Below, piece by piece: positions 45,386 to 56,169 of a DNA stretch of 64,000 nucleotides. Origin of the DNA: Paguma larvata (lineage: Eukaryota > Chordata > Mammalia > Carnivora > Viverridae); NCBI GenBank assembly GCA_030068075.1, contig CM057830.1:24956247-25020246 (forward strand), written 5' to 3'. Both the position numbers and the translations under genes were made by a program. Under the pieces are notes generated by a model. It worked only from the letters and a program-made list of their open reading frames with translations, was not told where the DNA came from and ran no database searches. The number at the start of each line of letters is the position of its first letter. The first letter of the stretch is position 1.

Positions 45386-46085
45386 GTGGGGAACTATTTC
45401 TCTTCAACACAGCAGACCTGTAGGAGAGGTCAGAGTGTTACTTCAAATTGTCATCAACCTTGGGAAACATGTACCTAAAAGTTTTAACTTTAAATCAACT
45501 TAATTTAACTTAAATTCCCATTTAAGGTGCTAAACAAACACACAAAAAGTAAACCTGTAACAACACAGAAAAAACAAAGTGTCGGGAAAATGAGGAGAAA
45601 ATGGGACTTCCAGAAATGCTTACAATCGTACCTTGCCAGGTGCCTAAATTTTGAGTTTATGTTGCTAGCCAATGGCTAAGTGGTAAAATTAGTGAGTTTA
45701 TTGCCACTGTCCATTTAGAAACTTTTGTTTTTATACCTTGCCTTTTTAAGATATACATTAAAATTTTATAGAAAGAGAACAGCTCGGAATCAAAAGGGAT
45801 AAGATAGATATACTATCACAATTCCCTTCCAGTAGTAACTTTGAAAAGTCGGTTATGAGTCAACAATATGCCGTTTCTGATATGCAGACCTTTCCCCCAT
45901 ACTTAAATAAACAATTTAAACTGGGTCACAAATTGAAACTAGGGAAGGGAAAACAGAAACATGGCTCCAAGACCTAAATCATCATTGATTGAAAATCATC
46001 TAGAGTTCTCGTTACATGTCTGTAAAGGTAGATAGCATTATTCATTACATATACCTTCTTGGCTTTACTCAAATGCGACTTTGCG
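45385..46085. other. No gene seen; AT-rich, repeat-poor
   Basis: Unassigned sequence with no SINE or LINE signature. Confidence 0.4.
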
Positions 46086-46260
46086 TTTACTCCTATGGTT
46101 ATCTGAGTTATGCCTGATTCCTCCTTCAGACTGAATGCTCCATGAAGGTAGAAATTATGACTGTTCCGTCATCACGTAACCACCAGCATCCAGAACAATG
46201 CTACACAGGTACTGGAGGTTCAATACAATAGGTAATGAATCATTGAGGGTGTGGATAAAT
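46085..46260 (+). repeat. L2 3' tail
   Basis: AGACTGAATGCTCCATGAAGG, then CCAGCATCCAGAACAATGC, then GGTAATGAATCATTGAG resemble the L2 3' end. Confidence 0.65.
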
Positions 46261-47400
46261 AAGTCAATCAGATACGGAGGAGATCAATAACAGAGGTCAT
46301 GAGTAACTGAGTTTGTGGAAGAATATGTGAATAATATGCATGGTTCCTTGAAGGTCAAGCAGATTGCCAGAGTGGGAAGAGGGAAAAGGGAGGGTGGGCT
46401 TTTCATTTTAATTTAATTCATGCGAGGCAAAAGACAGCTTATTTGTATTGTGCAGGCTTACGAGCCTCTAAGTGGCAGTTCCTGGACATTAAACGAAGTG
46501 GGTAACTGTTTGGTTTTTTGTCACTGCTGCTCTTAAGGACACACAGACACATACACTAACAGGGCCAAGACCCCTGTTGCAAGGGTCTATGCGTTTTTCT
46601 AGACAAGGTCAAACTAAAATGAACTAACTGCCTAGTATCATGTTATCATCGGCCTTCCGGTTTCCACAAGGATGTATTCCACTTGCTTAGACTTCGGCAA
46701 CTTGAAAATTTTGGATCTTAACGTCCTCTGAAATGTACAGATTTTATAGCTTAGATTTTAAGAGACACCGTTAGCTGACAGAGTAATGACAGTTTTATCT
46801 GCACGGGTGACTGGATTTGCTGTGATACTTAAATAATAATCCAAATCAAATGATAATTTTTTTTTGAGAGGATGTCAGGAAAGGAGAAAGCAAAGAACAA
46901 AATACACAGCATTTAACTTGGTTTAAAAACACAACACACTGCAGCTTCCCGTGGCTTCTTATTTTACTGGAAGAAAAAAAAAACCCTTAGCAATTCATCT
47001 TCCTTTGGGCGCATGAATGACATTTTACTGTGATGTGATTATAAGAAACAAAATCAATCAGAGAGGCTGCCTTAAAATATTTCTCTTTATAATGTTCTGA
47101 GCTCGACAAACCTTGGTAGAAAACAGAATACTCTTAATTATGAATAAATTAACTAAATTAGTAACATGAGATGGATATGCAATTAAGGGATTGTTAATTG
47201 AAACTGGAAACACAGCTGTATACAGCTCAGAAATGAATCATAGCAGTAATGACGCAGATGTTTATAAAATGTGATTATCTTTAGTGGAGACGGCACTGCA
47301 TCTCCCAAGCCCATTCTTACATTGTGTCACTGAAATGGTTTTTCAACCCGTGAACACCAGGAATCAGGATCTCAGGGACGGCAAATTAGGCTCCCTGGAT
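46260..47400. promoter_or_regulatory. Candidate conserved non-coding block (inferred)
   Basis: Repeat-poor AT-rich DNA with several TAAT-core motifs in 47134-47200 (TTAATTATG, AAATTAACTAAATTAG, GTTAATTG) and an octamer-like ATGCAATTAA at 47177-47186. The call rests on composition and motif clustering. Confidence 0.3.
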
Positions 47401-47410
47401 ATGGGAATTA

Positions 47411-47959
47411 GTGTTGTCTGAATGTCAGCCATTTGATTCTCCGGCTTTCAAAGAATGTAGATATGGAGCCAACAACAAACATCTGTTAGTTCCATGGTCT
47501 TCAAAAACAACAACAACTGAAAGTTGCTTGCAAACCAGTGTCTGCTTCGATCTGACAAGACAGTCAAGTATCTGTAAGCAGTCACAACGCCCGAGCGAAT
47601 GTGAGAAATGGTACAGAGGACGCGGGGCAGGGCGGGGCGGGGGGGGGGAGGGGGGGTTGTGTCAGAGACCTTATGCACAAATGCTAAATGCACCCTCTGC
47701 CGGCGGAGGCTCTAAAACATCTTTTGCGATTTTCCAGGCAATCAACCCAGAAGGAAGAAACCAAAATGTTCACAACTCAAGGAAGCAATGGGAAAATGCT
47801 GTCATTAAACTCGTTGTATGTTTAAGTGTACTAAAATTATCAGCGATTCCACAGCACTTTAGAAGCTTCCCTTTCTTGCTTATCACACACAATTTTGCCC
47901 CGTGTACAATTCCCATCTGTCCCAAGGAAGGGAAATGTCCCTATAGATCTGGATTTTAA
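47411..47959 (+). other. 182-codon open frame, no recognised function
   Basis: The longest open frame in the window starts MLSECQPFDSPAF and crosses the G-run at 47624-47656, which it reads as a glycine/arginine-rich stretch. There is no signal peptide, no domain I recognise and no evident promoter or polyadenylation signal. The frame depends on the exact length of the G homopolymer. It lies in SINE-free DNA that looks regulatory. A chance frame is the simplest reading, but it should be compared between carnivores. Confidence 0.2.
47624..47656 (+). other. G-run with G-quadruplex potential
   Basis: Five or more G tracts of at least three bases in 33 bp (GGGGCAGGGCGGGGC followed by long G runs), enough for a stable four-stranded fold. 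Confidence 0.8.
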
Positions 47960-48438
47960 TGGGCCTGCATGGTCGCTGCACAGGTTTCTTTCGAACGAGG
48001 TCGGGGGAAGGGCTATAGACGATGTCTTAACCATCAATTAATGATACAGGACAGAGCGCCCAGCTACATTAGACCACGCTCTTTGAAATTTAGCTTCCCA
48101 GGCTCTGTGCACCAGCCTGTGGCGCTGAAACCAACAAGCCGTCTGGCTGCACGGCCCTCACCAATGTGGCAGACACCAGTTTCACCGGGCGAAATGCAAA
48201 CTTCTCACTGTTGTAGGTTTTTTTTTTTAAGCAATCAACGGTTTTGAGATGGACCAACACAAAATAGATTCGTCATCTTAGCTTAGCTCTTCTTTCAAAG
48301 ATAACAATTTTCTTAATAAAAACTATTTCTTGAAAGGAAACAAAAATTTAACAGGGGATAGGCTCACATTAGCCACTATCTTCCACTATCAAAAGAACAC
48401 AGAAAACTTAGGAAATTTTCCTTATAATCCAGAAGATA
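47960..48438. other. No gene seen
   Basis: Unassigned; a 92-codon frame at 47969-48247 has no recognised motif. Confidence 0.4.
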
Positions 48439-48455
48439 CCTTTTATGCATTCTTT

Positions 48456-48678
48456 TTTTTAATGTTTATTTTTAAGAGAGCGAGCGAGAGACAGAGAGAG
48501 TAAGTGAGTGCAAGCTGGGGAGGGGCAGAAAGAGTGGGGGGGGGAGACACAGAATCAGAAGCAGCTCCAGGCTCTGAGCTGTCAGCATAGAGCCCGAAGC
48601 GGGGCTTGAACCCACGAATGGTGACATCACGACCTGAGCCGAGGTCGGATGCTTAACTGACTGAGCCACCAGGAACCC
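48456..48678 (-). mobile_element. Felid-type tRNA SINE with perfect TSD
   Basis: Antisense copy. CCTTTTATGCATTCTTT is identical at 48439-48455 and 48679-48695. This is the last carnivore SINE before a gap of more than 12 kb. Confidence 0.98.
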
Positions 48679-48695
48679 CCTTTTATGCATTCTTT

Positions 48696-49750
48696 AAACC
48701 AAGTATTTAGATGACATGAGGCCCAAATAAACAACTCAGTTTTCCACTTTACATTGGCTGTGGGCATATGGGCCATAGCTGAGTGTTTGTTAAAGAAAAG
48801 AAGAACACACAGTTGCAAGAATGAATGACAAAAAAAAAAAAAAGCAAACATATAAAAAGACACATCACTATACATTGTTTTCTCTCTATGTTGGATACCT
48901 ATGAATGTGGAATTTGTTAAGTTTGCACCACAAAGTCTTCCTATCCTATACGTTAGTCTCTCCAAGTACAGGCTCTGCCTGTGACTTCGGTATTGATTTG
49001 CTGTGATACAGGTTCCAACTTGTCTAAATTTCATTACCTGAAGGGACAGCTCGCAATTCCATATACGGGTATAATAAAAGCAACATGACTCCACGTATAC
49101 AGTGGGCTTCGCAAAGGCGCTTTTTCCCCAGTACGCAGGGCCAAATTCCTCAGGAGTCTATGAGGCTGTTGCAAACAATGAGGACAGAGCTGATAATGGA
49201 TTGTTTATTAGCAGCCGTATTAATATTTTCGGTTCTCGATCTACTTAGAATCACACTTCTATCAGAATCCATTTGTAACCTTGCCAGGTATTTGCCTACC
49301 TAACAGCTCTTCACTTCTTTCTCCTTATCTCAGTTATGATCGGATTTTGAGCATCAACAGACCCTGGCTAGAGGAAGAATTAAAGTTTGCCCTAAACTAA
49401 TTATGATAATCCTATTTCTTATAACTAGTGACTGGTTTCAAGGAATACAGTGAGACCCAGTTCGGGCTGATACACAAGGGGAAATAGGCTAGGGAGCTTC
49501 TGGGAAATCCTTTCTTCTCCAACACACATGCATACCCACCCCGCACACAGTTATCTTTGGGCCTTGTTCCCTTCCTGCCATGGATACTGCTGTCCGAGGG
49601 TATGTTGCTTAGTGCAGTGGGAAGCCAGCCATCTTGGGACCATGAGGAGAAAGCCAAGAGATGCGCAAAGAAACAAAACTGGAGTCTTTCTATGGTTCAG
49701 CTGCTGAATTCGTCAGCCCCAGAATCTGATGATCTTTGGACTTGTGGTTG
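48696..49750. other. No gene supported
   Basis: A 155-codon minus-strand frame (48627-49094) overlaps the SINE at its end and has no recognised domain. A poly-A run lies at about 48829-48843. Confidence 0.4.
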
Positions 49751-49754
49751 TGTT

Positions 49755-49955
49755 AGACCAGTGGTTCTCAAAGTGTGGTTCCTGGCCACAGCAGCTCCCG
49801 CATCACCTGAAAACTTATGAGAAATGCACAGTCTCCCACCGTATTCCAGACCTACTGCATCAGAAACCCTGGGTGGAGCCCCTCCGCCCGGACTTTAGCA
49901 AGCCGCCAGGTGATTTGGATGCATGCTAAAGATTGGCAACCACGGTGTTAGATCA
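49755..49955 (+). mobile_element. MER5-type hAT-Charlie DNA transposon
   Basis: Starts CAGTGGTTCTCAAAGTGTGG, continues GCATCACCTGAAAACTTATG, CCAGACCTACTGCATCAG and AACCCTGGGTGGAGCC, and ends near TTGGCAACCACGGTG, the matching degraded inverted end. Non-autonomous; it carries no transposase. Confidence 0.9.
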
Positions 49956-49969
49956 TCAGCTGTCTCTAT

Positions 49970-50130
49970 TATTTAAGACAGCATTTTCAAAACTTGCCTG
50001 ATCCCTGTGGGGTTCATGTTAAAAACACAGATTCCCAAACAGAATGATTCAGACTTGCCAGTGAAGAGGCTTGGGAATTAGTCATTTACACAAGTGCCCC
50101 AGTGATTCTTATGACTAGAAAAGTTTGGGA
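49970..50130 (+). mobile_element. Second MER5-like element, diverged
   Basis: GCATTTTCAAAACTTGCCTG, TTAAAAACACAGATTCCC and CCAGTGATTCTTATGAC follow the MER5 order directly after the first copy. Confidence 0.7.
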
Positions 50131-50950
50131 AAAACAAATACAGTGTAAGGCCCTCGAAGTTGGGCTTTTTGTCATTGGCTGCTGAAAGCATTCTAACCAA
50201 CCCACTACCAACATTCTCTTATGCTCCAGAACCACATAGGCAAACAGATACTAGCTCTTGGCTTGGAGAGTATATTGTAAAGTCCTAGTCTGGAGAGCCT
50301 TTGGCTTAAAATGAGGTTTACATTTCTAAGATGTGGGTTTCTTAATGGTCAACGTGAATTCCTGATCTTTTGTGTTCAGAACATGTTCCCCCTACCTCCC
50401 CGCTACAGCTTCAGTCTGAGTACCTTAACCTCTTAGACATTCTTGACCCCCACTCTCTGGTGGTCCCATCACCCCCACCAAGATTTCAGCACCTTTCTCA
50501 AGTAATTACAGAGGTGATCATGCATTCTTCAACTCCTAGGCTAGATTCTCAGAGGCCAGAGGCCTACCTGCTGACCTTGAACCTGCTGATGCCTATGAAA
50601 CCACCATGAAAGCAGCAATTAGTCTGTTACAAATGAAACCTCTATTTTCAAAGTCCTAAAAAAAAAACTTCTGCTCATTCAAAGAGAAATAACCTAGAAC
50701 TCTAAAACATTTAACATTAAATGGTCTGAAATCATCAATGTTCTTTTCAGGCTGAATGAGAATTTTACAAGGAAAACTGTTTTGCCCCTTGTTTGCTAGG
50801 GCCAAATAAGCTAAAAGGGTAAAAATCATTGCAATGTAATATAATTTTTTAATGAGTGACAAATGTAAATAGTCAAAAGGAGATTTGAGAAAAATATTTA
50901 ATTGCGTCTTTTTCCCAATTACAGGTACTTTGTTTGCTTAGATATTACTT
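50130..50950. other. No gene seen
   Basis: Unassigned; a 79-codon frame at 50370-50609 lacks motifs. Confidence 0.4.
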
Positions 50951-50959
50951 CTTTGGTCT

Positions 50960-51355
50960 CTGCTCCCTTCCCTCCCCACAATCTACCCAATACCTCGTTC
51001 ATTCCCAGCTTCTAATTACCTTCAGTTGAGTCATATTTCCCCAGACCTCTAAGCATTTGTTTCTGCTGTCTCTTCTTGCTAGAAACCCTTCCATTTTATC
51101 CCCTCTACCTTCTGCAACCCTCATCGTTGCTTAAGTCTGCACTCAAATGTCATCCCTGCAGCAAAACTAACTGCTGACTGTTCTACATATTAAATTCTCT
51201 TCTTTCCCCCTCAGATCTCCAGTGGAGTCTATGATATTGTTGGCAGTTCATGTATCCATCATACTTGAAAAAGGTTTGTACCATGGACATCTTTGTCCCT
51301 ATTGCCAAAAAGAGTGTCTACCCTAATGCAGGCACTTAACAATACTCAACTGATT
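50960..51355 (+). repeat. L2 LINE 3' end, diverged
   Basis: AAGTCTGCACTCAAATGTC and later TCCCTATTGCCAAAAAG and ACTTAACAATACTCAACTG fit an eroded L2 3' end. Confidence 0.6.
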
Positions 51356-52040
51356 TTTAGGCAAAAGGGATTTCCAGACACAAGCATCAAGTGAATAGTG
51401 ACTTTGTGTCCTTACTTGGTTTTTGCTGGGCGACAGGAGCACCGGCTTGAGTGGCACTGGTCCCAGCTTCATTCTGAGAAATTCAGATCAGTGTGGCATG
51501 GGAGTGGGGAGGGCAGCGGATCTTGTGTGGACTGAAAGCTCAAGCTGTAGCCACTTCTGGAGTTATGTATCCAGGCAAGTACTATAGTCATCTTTAAGAG
51601 ATTGGGGCTCTCCACGCTTGTATTGCAAGGAGACCAAGAAGGCCTCTTCGGAGAAGGCCTAAGGAAAGAGTACATTACAAACTACATGATCCCCTCAGTA
51701 GGAAAAGCCTCTGTCAGCAAGAAGAGTATTTTTGAGAATGTTGTGGGGTCTGCCACTTGGATTCGTCCTCTGGTTTGGTCACGTCTCAGTCCTCTGGCTG
51801 AAAATCAAAATGTTCGGAAAGACCGTGTGCCAGATGCGATGCTTTTGGCTGCAGGTAAGAGAAAACCCAGCACAAGATGGCTTGGCCAGTCAAGGAGGGC
51901 AGAGGCAAGGCGGTTCCACAACGGGGAAATTCAGAAGCCCGATGGTCTCATTAGGACTCAGGTTCTTCCCCTCTTTCCACTCTGCCTTCCTTAGGTGAAC
52001 TTCCCACATGTGCACAAAATGGCTTCTCAAGTTCTGGTTC
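51355..52040. other. No gene supported; long frames and a donor-like site
   Basis: A 130-codon frame (51602-51994) and an overlapping 88-codon frame share the same bases. TGCAGGTAAGAG near 51851 looks like a donor, but the following AAACCCAGCACAAGATGGC resembles an old repeat, so I do not call an exon. Confidence 0.35.
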
Positions 52041-52200
52041 CTTCCTTCCTTTGACAAATATTTACCATGTTAGGAACTGTTCTCAGATGCTTTGGGGATA
52101 GCAGCAAATAAAAGACAAGACCTCTGGCCTCATGAAGGGTACCTTCTCATGGTGGGAGATGATTAAAAAAAGAAAAGAAAGAAAGCATATCACATATGCT
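52040..52200 (-). repeat. L2 3' fragment, antisense
   Basis: TTTGACAAATATTTACCATG, GGAACTGTTCTCAGATGC and GGGGATAGCAGCAAATAAAAG match the reverse of the L2 3' end. Confidence 0.75.
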
Positions 52201-52234
52201 AATTCTATAGTTAGGGAAGAAGAAAAAACAGAAA

Positions 52235-52960
52235 AATAGGTTGGATGTTCCCCAATGCTATAAAACATACCGCTCCAGAACTTAGTGGCTTAAGACAAAA
52301 ACTGATCTCTCTTGCTCCTGGATTCTTTGAGTTGCCTCTGCTCTGCTGGGTGTTTTTCGTTTGGGGTCTTTCGTGCATTTGCAGTCACACGGCAGCTGGA
52401 GGTGGAGTGATCAGAAAGCCTGACCAAGACGGATGGCCCAGATGTATTTTGTTTTTTGCTCACACATCTGGTGCCTCACTTAACCTTACAAACCACTATG
52501 GGAGATGGAACTTGAAAAGTGGCTACAGCTTGAGCTTTCTCCCAGCCTCCATGACATCCGCTGCCCATCCCACTAATTTGTCCGGCTTACCTGAATGTCT
52601 CACACGTAAGCTGGGACCTCTGCCACTCAGGCTGGCATTCCCCCAAGTAGCAAAAGCCACATTAGTGAGCAGAGGGACGGCCAAGCATTTCTTTCCTTTC
52701 ATGTAGCTTCTCCATGTGGCCGGCTGAGCTGCTCCCCACATAGTGACCTGACAGTACTGAGACTAGTTGAATAGCAGCTCGCGTCCCCTGAGTGAAAGTT
52801 CCAAGTTGACCAAGACAGAAACTGCAAGATTTCTTTTGATGTAGCCTTGGATCCTACACTGTCACTTCTGCTGCCTTCCACCTGTGATGCACGGCCGACC
52901 TCGATTCCGTGGGGCAGGGGACCGCACAAGGCGTACTGCAGGCACGATTCATGGTGGTCA
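52235..52960 (-). mobile_element. MLT-like ERVL/MaLR LTR, antisense (probable)
   Basis: CCAGAACTTAGTGGCTTAAG near the start, GGCCGGCTGAGCTGCTCC, TTTTGATGTAGCCTTGG and TGTCACTTCTGCTGCCTTCC occur in the order of a reversed mammalian LTR. A 153-codon plus-strand frame (52245-52706) lies inside and is treated as repeat-derived. Confidence 0.55.
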
Positions 52961-54640
52961 TGGCGGTGGGGGCATCTCTGTGCAAGAACCAACACAAGGT
53001 GAGGGAGATTGAACTGAGATGGCTCCAAAGGGGGAGGAAGAGCATGTGGCTACTGAAATAGGGCCATCAGTCTTCAAGAAGTTGAGATTTGAGCAACACT
53101 TGAAGAGTGACGGAGTTCTTCACACAGATATCTGGGAGGAAGAACATTGCGGGTAGAGGAAAAGAGGCACAGTGTCCCGGAGAAAAAGAATATTGGTTTA
53201 GCTCCCTGGGGGAGGAAAACCTTTCTTGTGTGCTCCCTTGGCCTACTTCCCTTTGTATCTTATTGCTCGAGATTGCAGAAAATGCCCGTGTCCAATTCTT
53301 GCCAAAGAGACTGAGGCCACCAGATCACCATGAACTATCTCAGTGCAATCATTATTTATTCCCTAGGGCTGAGGCCTCCCATAAGGCACACAGTCACTGG
53401 AGTAGGGTAATCCCTGAACCAGCCAGGTCTCTGTCAGCAAGGGAGAGTGCTGTTCATGTCCACAACAGAGGGAACAGATTTGCAGAAAGGGAAATACTAG
53501 TGTCTCTACCACACCCAGGAGATGAAACAATATTCCTCTGGGGCCTAACAGAAGACGAGTCATTCCGGTTTCCCAGAGACAGCTCCTGACAACCAGGAGA
53601 GAATTCTCCTGCTTGGTGTTGAGCAGGAAAGGCTGGAAAGGAAGCTCTAGTGACTGGGATTAGCATCTAATTTGCCCAGCAGGAAAAGGGCCACTACCCA
53701 CTGCGAAGGAGAGAGCTTAACAGAGTACACTCAGCAGAAAGGCAGCAGGTAATATTCAGAAAGCAGAAAGGTCACTCTGGAACAAAAATCCTATGTATGG
53801 CACAGAAATATACCGCAGTACCTGATGAGTGATGGACTTCATTCAAAAGGCCCTATGTCTAACTTTACTGCCCCTCAAGTTTAAGTGTCTAATGAGAAAG
53901 CTATGCCCGAGAATCAGGGTTCCTGCCTTGTTTGTAACAATTCAAATTCTTTTTAGATTTCTTGAGTGCCACATATAGTAATCCACGCACACGTTAGCTT
54001 TCTGTGTTACAAGAAAGTATATTAAGAGGTAGTTCGGTAAATATTTATTGACAGAAACAGAAGTGAGTATTTAGAAAGACTCGGTGAAACTGAGATGATA
54101 AAGAAATGTAAGCTATAATTCAGAGGAACGGAATGCCAAAAGGAGGGGGAGAATCTGAAGTTCATGACTGTGCTTTTCTATCATTTCTCCCCCCTGCCAG
54201 TTACAGGCAGCAATTGTCACAAATTGTTAAATTAACCTGGAAACCTGTTCAATTTTAACAAAGGGATGCAAAGGGAGGCATCGGTTGAAGATGAGACAAA
54301 TTAAAACAATTTCATCACAAATATAGACGAACAAGAGTTGCTGTATCTCATCTTTGAAAATACCTTTTCTTTTTAAGGATCAGAATATTTCCCCCCTACA
54401 CATCTAGAAAGATTTCGGTCCAATTTTATTCGACATGTACTTAGTGGGAGCCCATGAGACATATAATACTATAAAATATGAATAGGTTCCAGAAAAGAAG
54501 AGAGGCCCTCTTTTTGCAACCCAGCAGGGCAGAAAGGATTAAATTCTCATAAAGGATGAACAAATGTATTAGAAAAGATACTGTATAATCAAGTTCAGAA
54601 AAGTGAAAAAAGTGTAGCAAGCTTTCATAGAAATGAACTG
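52961..54640. other. No gene supported; contains a 160-codon frame
   Basis: The frame 53107-53589 (starts MTEFFTQISGRKN) has no recognised domain, and its upstream part (GAGGAAGAACATTGCGGG) resembles an old repeat. 54180-54360 is a repeat-free AT-rich block with SOX/TCF-like words. Confidence 0.4.
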
Positions 54641-54760
54641 CGGTTCTAATAATAAAACTTACATTTTTATAGCACTGAATAGTTTCTGAAGCACTTTTAC
54701 AGACTTGATCTCATTGTTTCACATGGACCTTGCAAGGCAGGCAGGATTTGAGTAAGCAGT
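54640..54760 (-). repeat. MIR-like fragment, antisense
   Basis: CATTTTTATAGCACTGAATAG and CTTGATCTCATTGTTTCAC match the reverse MIR 3' half. Confidence 0.55.
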
Positions 54761-54854
54761 TCCTTTTAAAACATGTTTGAGAATGCAGAATATTTAGACT
54801 GAAGAATGCCTTTTTAAGTACAAAATTAAACGACGTGTGAGGAGAATATAGAAC

Positions 54855-54985
54855 AAGTTGTTGGTTTGGGTTCCATTATTAACTAGCTTTGTGAACTATG
54901 ACATATCATGTGATGTCTTTGTAAAATCAAGGGTTGGACTTCTGGACCTGGAGAACTAAAGTCTTCTGAGTGATGGGTGGTAACC
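54855..54985 (+). repeat. MIR-like fragment
   Basis: GGTTCCATTATTAACTAGC and TGTCTTTGTAAAATCAAGGG fit the MIR core loosely. Confidence 0.5.
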
Positions 54986-56165
54986 ACTTCAATAGGCCAT
55001 CATTCCCAAAGAGAAACCTGATGCGTGGTCGCACACTGGCTACTAAATAATATAGTATTAAGAATACTTAAATAGGATCTTTGTAAAGAATGACTATTGA
55101 AGTGTATAGTTAAGAACATTAAAACATTCAGTAATTCAATGCAATAAAGCGCACTGACATATTTGGCTGTTTTAAAAGATTTAGCATCTGTACTGTTGGC
55201 TGATTTATGCTTGGGGCACCTTGCTACACAGCCTTGGCTTCAGGCCCTGATCAGTTTTTTTAGATAACAGACTAAGACCTGAGGCTTAGCCAGCCCGATT
55301 GCAAAGGCAAGGCTCTAAATACAACCAGGCAAAAAGTACGATGGAAACTGTACGGCAATTACTGCTATTGTGAAAGAAAAACAAAGTACGTGCAATGTTG
55401 GTAAGTGACTAATGGCATCTCTATGTCTGGAGGCTTGCACAGTGCCAGCTAATTACCTGTTTTTCTTCCAGCATTCTTTGCATTTGATCTCCAAATCAAG
55501 AAGGAAAAAAAACCCAAAACCAGGCTTCGGAAGATATTTTCGGATCTCTGCTACTGAACGAGATGGAGTGATAAGGACCATTTACACTCTGTCTTGAAAT
55601 AACTCAAACATGGCCGAAGTGTACATAAGGATGGAGTGTAAGACAATGGACATCAGGCAAGGAAGGACAGTCCCTTGAGGGATGGAAAACCTATGAAGTG
55701 AGCCCCAGGATTGTCCTAGCTTATTGCCAGGGGAGAGTTTCCAGTTCACAGCATGCGGAAGAAGTCAGGGAGGTCCTGGCATATTCCCTGCATTGAGAAC
55801 GTGGAACTGAGAGTCCCTGAGACTAAGTTCCCTAGACATCAGAGGAAAGAAACCCAGAGAGCAAGGAGTCTCACAGAGAGAGAACCTGGGAGATTCGGAG
55901 GGGGTCTCCCTCAAGTCTTCTGCTGAGCAGCGATTAGCACAGGCGTGCCAGAAACTGCTGGTGACTGGGAAACAATCACCAGGAGGGATCAGAGATAATA
56001 GGGTCCCGCACTCATGTGGCAAGAAGGAGTGCCTATTCCTTACAAGTCACACTGGAAACTTCATGACTCACAGGGCATTAGGTAGAGGACACAGAAGGGT
56101 CTTGCCTCACCTGTCAGGGATAATTAGCCAGTCTAATACCACCTAATTTTAAAAGACTCCAAAGA
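54985..56165. other. No gene supported
   Basis: TTTTTCTTCCAG near 55478 is acceptor-like, and the 61-codon frame 55412-55597 crosses it, but no partner exon is visible. The rest is unassigned. Confidence 0.4.
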
Positions 56166-56169
56166 TCAA

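Noticed and set aside
51602..51994. 130-codon frame followed by a strong donor-like CAG/GTAAGA
   Set aside because: The donor-like site lies at the edge of sequence resembling an old dispersed repeat, and two frames are open.
52245..52706. 153-codon plus-strand frame
   Set aside because: Lies wholly inside an LTR-like repeat and overlaps a minus-strand frame.
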